From Streptomyces sp. BK208 (GTDB lineage: Bacteria > Actinomycetota > Actinomycetes > Streptomycetales > Streptomycetaceae), in contig NZ_SOAV01000001.1 of the NCBI RefSeq assembly GCF_004364245.1, positions 434,001 to 498,000 on the forward strand: DNA of 64,000 bases, read 5' to 3'. The notes below the pieces were generated by a model. The model ran no database searches, was not told where the DNA came from, and saw only the letters and a program-made list of their open reading frames with translations. The translations under genes were made by a program, and so were the position numbers. Below are positions 62,632 through 64,000 of this stretch, piece by piece. Every line of letters begins with the position of its first letter. Within the stretch, counting starts at the first letter, position 1.

Positions 62632-62781
62632 CCCTGCGTCGGAAGGGCCCGCCGCGGACTCGCGCGACGACCGGGCGCCGTGGGCCTGGTGGGTTCGGGG
62701 TCCGCGTGGGCCCCGAACCCACTAGGCTGGGAACAAGGTGACGCGGTGATCACTGTGGGTGCGCGCAATGGAGTGGCGACG

Positions 62782-64000
62782 ATGAGTCCGGTCAACCCGT
62801 TCGACGATGCCGCCACGGCCCGCGCCGTCGTCGACGGCTCCGGCACCGTGCGGGAGTGGAACGAGGGCGCCCGCCTGCTGCTGGGCCACCCTGCCGCCGA
62901 GGTCGTGGGCCGCCCCGCCACCGGCCTCCTCGCGGACGGCCACGAGGGCACGCCGCCGGGACCCGGCGACGAGCAGTGGAGCGGCACCCTGAAGCTGCGC
63001 CACCGCGACGGGCACACCGTGCCCGTGTGGGTGCTCGCGCACCGCCGGCCCGAGGCGGACGGCGCCCCGGCCACGTGGCTCGCCGTGACCCCGCTGGAAG
63101 CCGGACCGGAACCGGAGGACGACTCACTGGTCAGGGCGGCGCTCACGCAGTCCCCCTGCGCCATGATGATCTTCGACGACCGGCTCCTGCTGCGCGGGGT
63201 CAACGACACCATGGCGCGGCTGATGGGGCTCCCGGCCGACCGGGTGCGGGGCCTGCGGGCCACCGACATCAGCGGCCGGCCGCAGAACGTGGAGCTGGAA
63301 CGGCACATGAGGCGCGTGCTCGCCACCGGCCGCCGCCAGGACATGCAGGCCCGTCTCAGGGCAGTCGGCGAGAGCCGCGCCCACGCCTGGAACGCCCGGA
63401 TCGCACCGCTCACCGACGCCGAGGGCCGGGTGTACGGCGTGTGCGTGAGCGCCCACGACTTCACGGAACAGCACCGCGCCCGCGAGCGGCTGCAACTGGT
63501 CAACGAGGCCAGCGTGCGCATCGGCACCACCCTCGACGTCACTCGTACGGCACAGGAGCTGGCGGACGTGTGCGTGCCCGTGCTCGCCGACTTCGTCAGC
63601 GTCGACCTGCTGGACCCGCGCGAGAACGGCGGTGAGCCCGCCGCCGTGGTCGAACCGCCGGTCGGCCTGCGCCGCACGGCGCACCGGTCGGTCACGGCCG
63701 ACTGCCCGCAGGCGGTGACCGAGACCGGACGGCTGGACGTCTACCCGGCCGGCTCGCCCCAGGCCGAGTGCCTGCTCTCGGGGCAGGCGATCGTGGCCTC
63801 GGCGGCCTACGGCGACCTCGAACGCTGGCTGCAGTGGGACCCCGTCCGCCTGAAGCGGACGGAGGAGTACGGCATCCACTCCACGATGTCGGTGCCGCTC
63901 CAGGCCCGCGGCACCACGCTCGGCGTCGCGGTCTTCACCCGCTTCCGGCGTCCCGACCCGTTCACGCACGACGACGTGCTGCTGGCCGAGGAGGTCAGCG
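62782..64000 (+). CDS. PAS/GAF sensor protein (likely SpoIIE-type phosphatase), partial
   Basis: 406 residues visible and open at the window end. A PAS domain at 8-105 (ARAVVDGSGTVREWNEGARL), a second PAS at 118-235 (SPCAMMIFDDRLLLRGVNDT), then a GAF domain starting about 240 (LQLVNEASVRIGTTLDVTRT, ELADVCVPVLADFVSVDLLD). In Streptomyces this order usually leads to a SpoIIE phosphatase and a HATPase domain, which would lie beyond the window. Start at the ATG after GGAG at eight bases; three in-frame GTG codons lie just upstream. Confidence 0.82.
   Translation, partial: MSPVNPFDDAATARAVVDGSGTVREWNEGARLLLGHPAAEVVGRPATGLLADGHEGTPPGPGDEQWSGTLKLRHRDGHTVPVWVLAHRRPEADGAPATWLAVTPLEAGPEPEDDSLVRAALTQSPCAMMIFDDRLLLRGVNDTMARLMGLPADRVRGLRATDISGRPQNVELERHMRRVLATGRRQDMQARLRAVGESRAHAWNARIAPLTDAEGRVYGVCVSAHDFTEQHRARERLQLVNEASVRIGTTLDVTRTAQELADVCVPVLADFVSVDLLDPRENGGEPAAVVEPPVGLRRTAHRSVTADCPQAVTETGRLDVYPAGSPQAECLLSGQAIVASAAYGDLERWLQWDPVRLKRTEEYGIHSTMSVPLQARGTTLGVAVFTRFRRPDPFTHDDVLLAEEVS

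Noticed and set aside
62516..62722. Leftward 68-codon ORF upstream of the GH2 gene
   Set aside because: It runs across the candidate promoter and operator of the GH2 gene and has no ribosome site; its hydrophobic end comes from the A+T-rich leader.

Overview
The window is a piece of a Streptomyces (or very close actinomycete) chromosome. Base composition is very high in G+C, codons end almost always in G or C, GTG starts are common, and the gene set is typical of that genus: subtilisin-inhibitor (SSI) and streptogrisin-type proteases, a large LuxR (LAL) regulator, SpoIIE-type phosphatases with HATPase domains, a mycothiol-dependent dehydrogenase, and a CebR-type operator. No rRNA, tRNA, CRISPR array, insertion sequence or phage gene was seen; the segment reads as ordinary, mostly single-copy chromosomal DNA. 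About 57 protein genes are supported, including several under 75 codons.

Layout. 1-2420: the end of a leftward branched-chain amino-acid type ABC transporter operon (livF-livG-livH, cut by the window edge). 2852-7140: two leftward regulators (PucR-type, then a LAL/LuxR protein with a perfect palindrome just before its start). 7375-9762: a secreted cutinase-like polyester hydrolase and a Gfo/Idh/MocA oxidoreductase. 9917-12289: a GNAT protein with an 18-codon upstream ORF, divergent across a striking GTAC-rich tandem repeat from a membrane PP2C phosphatase. 12264-17192: an MMPL exporter, two small acidic proteins and a polytopic membrane protein. 17376-21413: a GH65 phosphorylase coupled to a beta-phosphoglucomutase-like HAD enzyme, a sugar/nucleoside kinase and a small acidic protein. 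21549-26523: an RpiR regulator, several small enzymes, and a TetR gene whose upstream motif recurs before the next gene. 26608-38058: mixed metabolism (MalY-like lyase, membrane-anchored protease, L,D-transpeptidase, two SDRs, mycothiol-linked formaldehyde oxidation with an MBL hydrolase, isochorismatase under a double palindromic operator, a solitary rmlB). 38206-42763: a large SpoIIE/HATPase regulator and a second streptogrisin-like protease.

43382-49578 holds the most interesting system. A 71-residue peptide with a double-glycine leader is followed by a membrane-fusion protein, a C39 peptidase-containing ABC transporter and a second NHLP-type ABC transporter. There is no recognisable modifying enzyme, and the predicted 48-residue core has no Cys, aromatic or basic residue and is built of two similar halves. 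A hairpin and a four-copy TTCGGCCG repeat sit between the peptide gene and the exporter.

49609-56653: a Ppx/GppA protein, a small acidic protein, a three-gene redox cluster (haem-oxygenase-like enzyme, HemK-like methyltransferase, CDGSH Fe-S protein), an SSI-type inhibitor with Arg at P1, a lactate-monooxygenase-like flavoenzyme, and an unusual sigma-like/zinc-finger/ricin-lectin membrane protein. 57010-62493: a secreted GH9 endoglucanase with a perfect CebR box, and a Tat-exported GH2 glycosidase with its own LacI-like operator. 62782-end: the start of a PAS/GAF sensor protein. Carbohydrate breakdown, secreted proteolysis with its inhibitor, and phosphatase-based signalling are the recurring themes.
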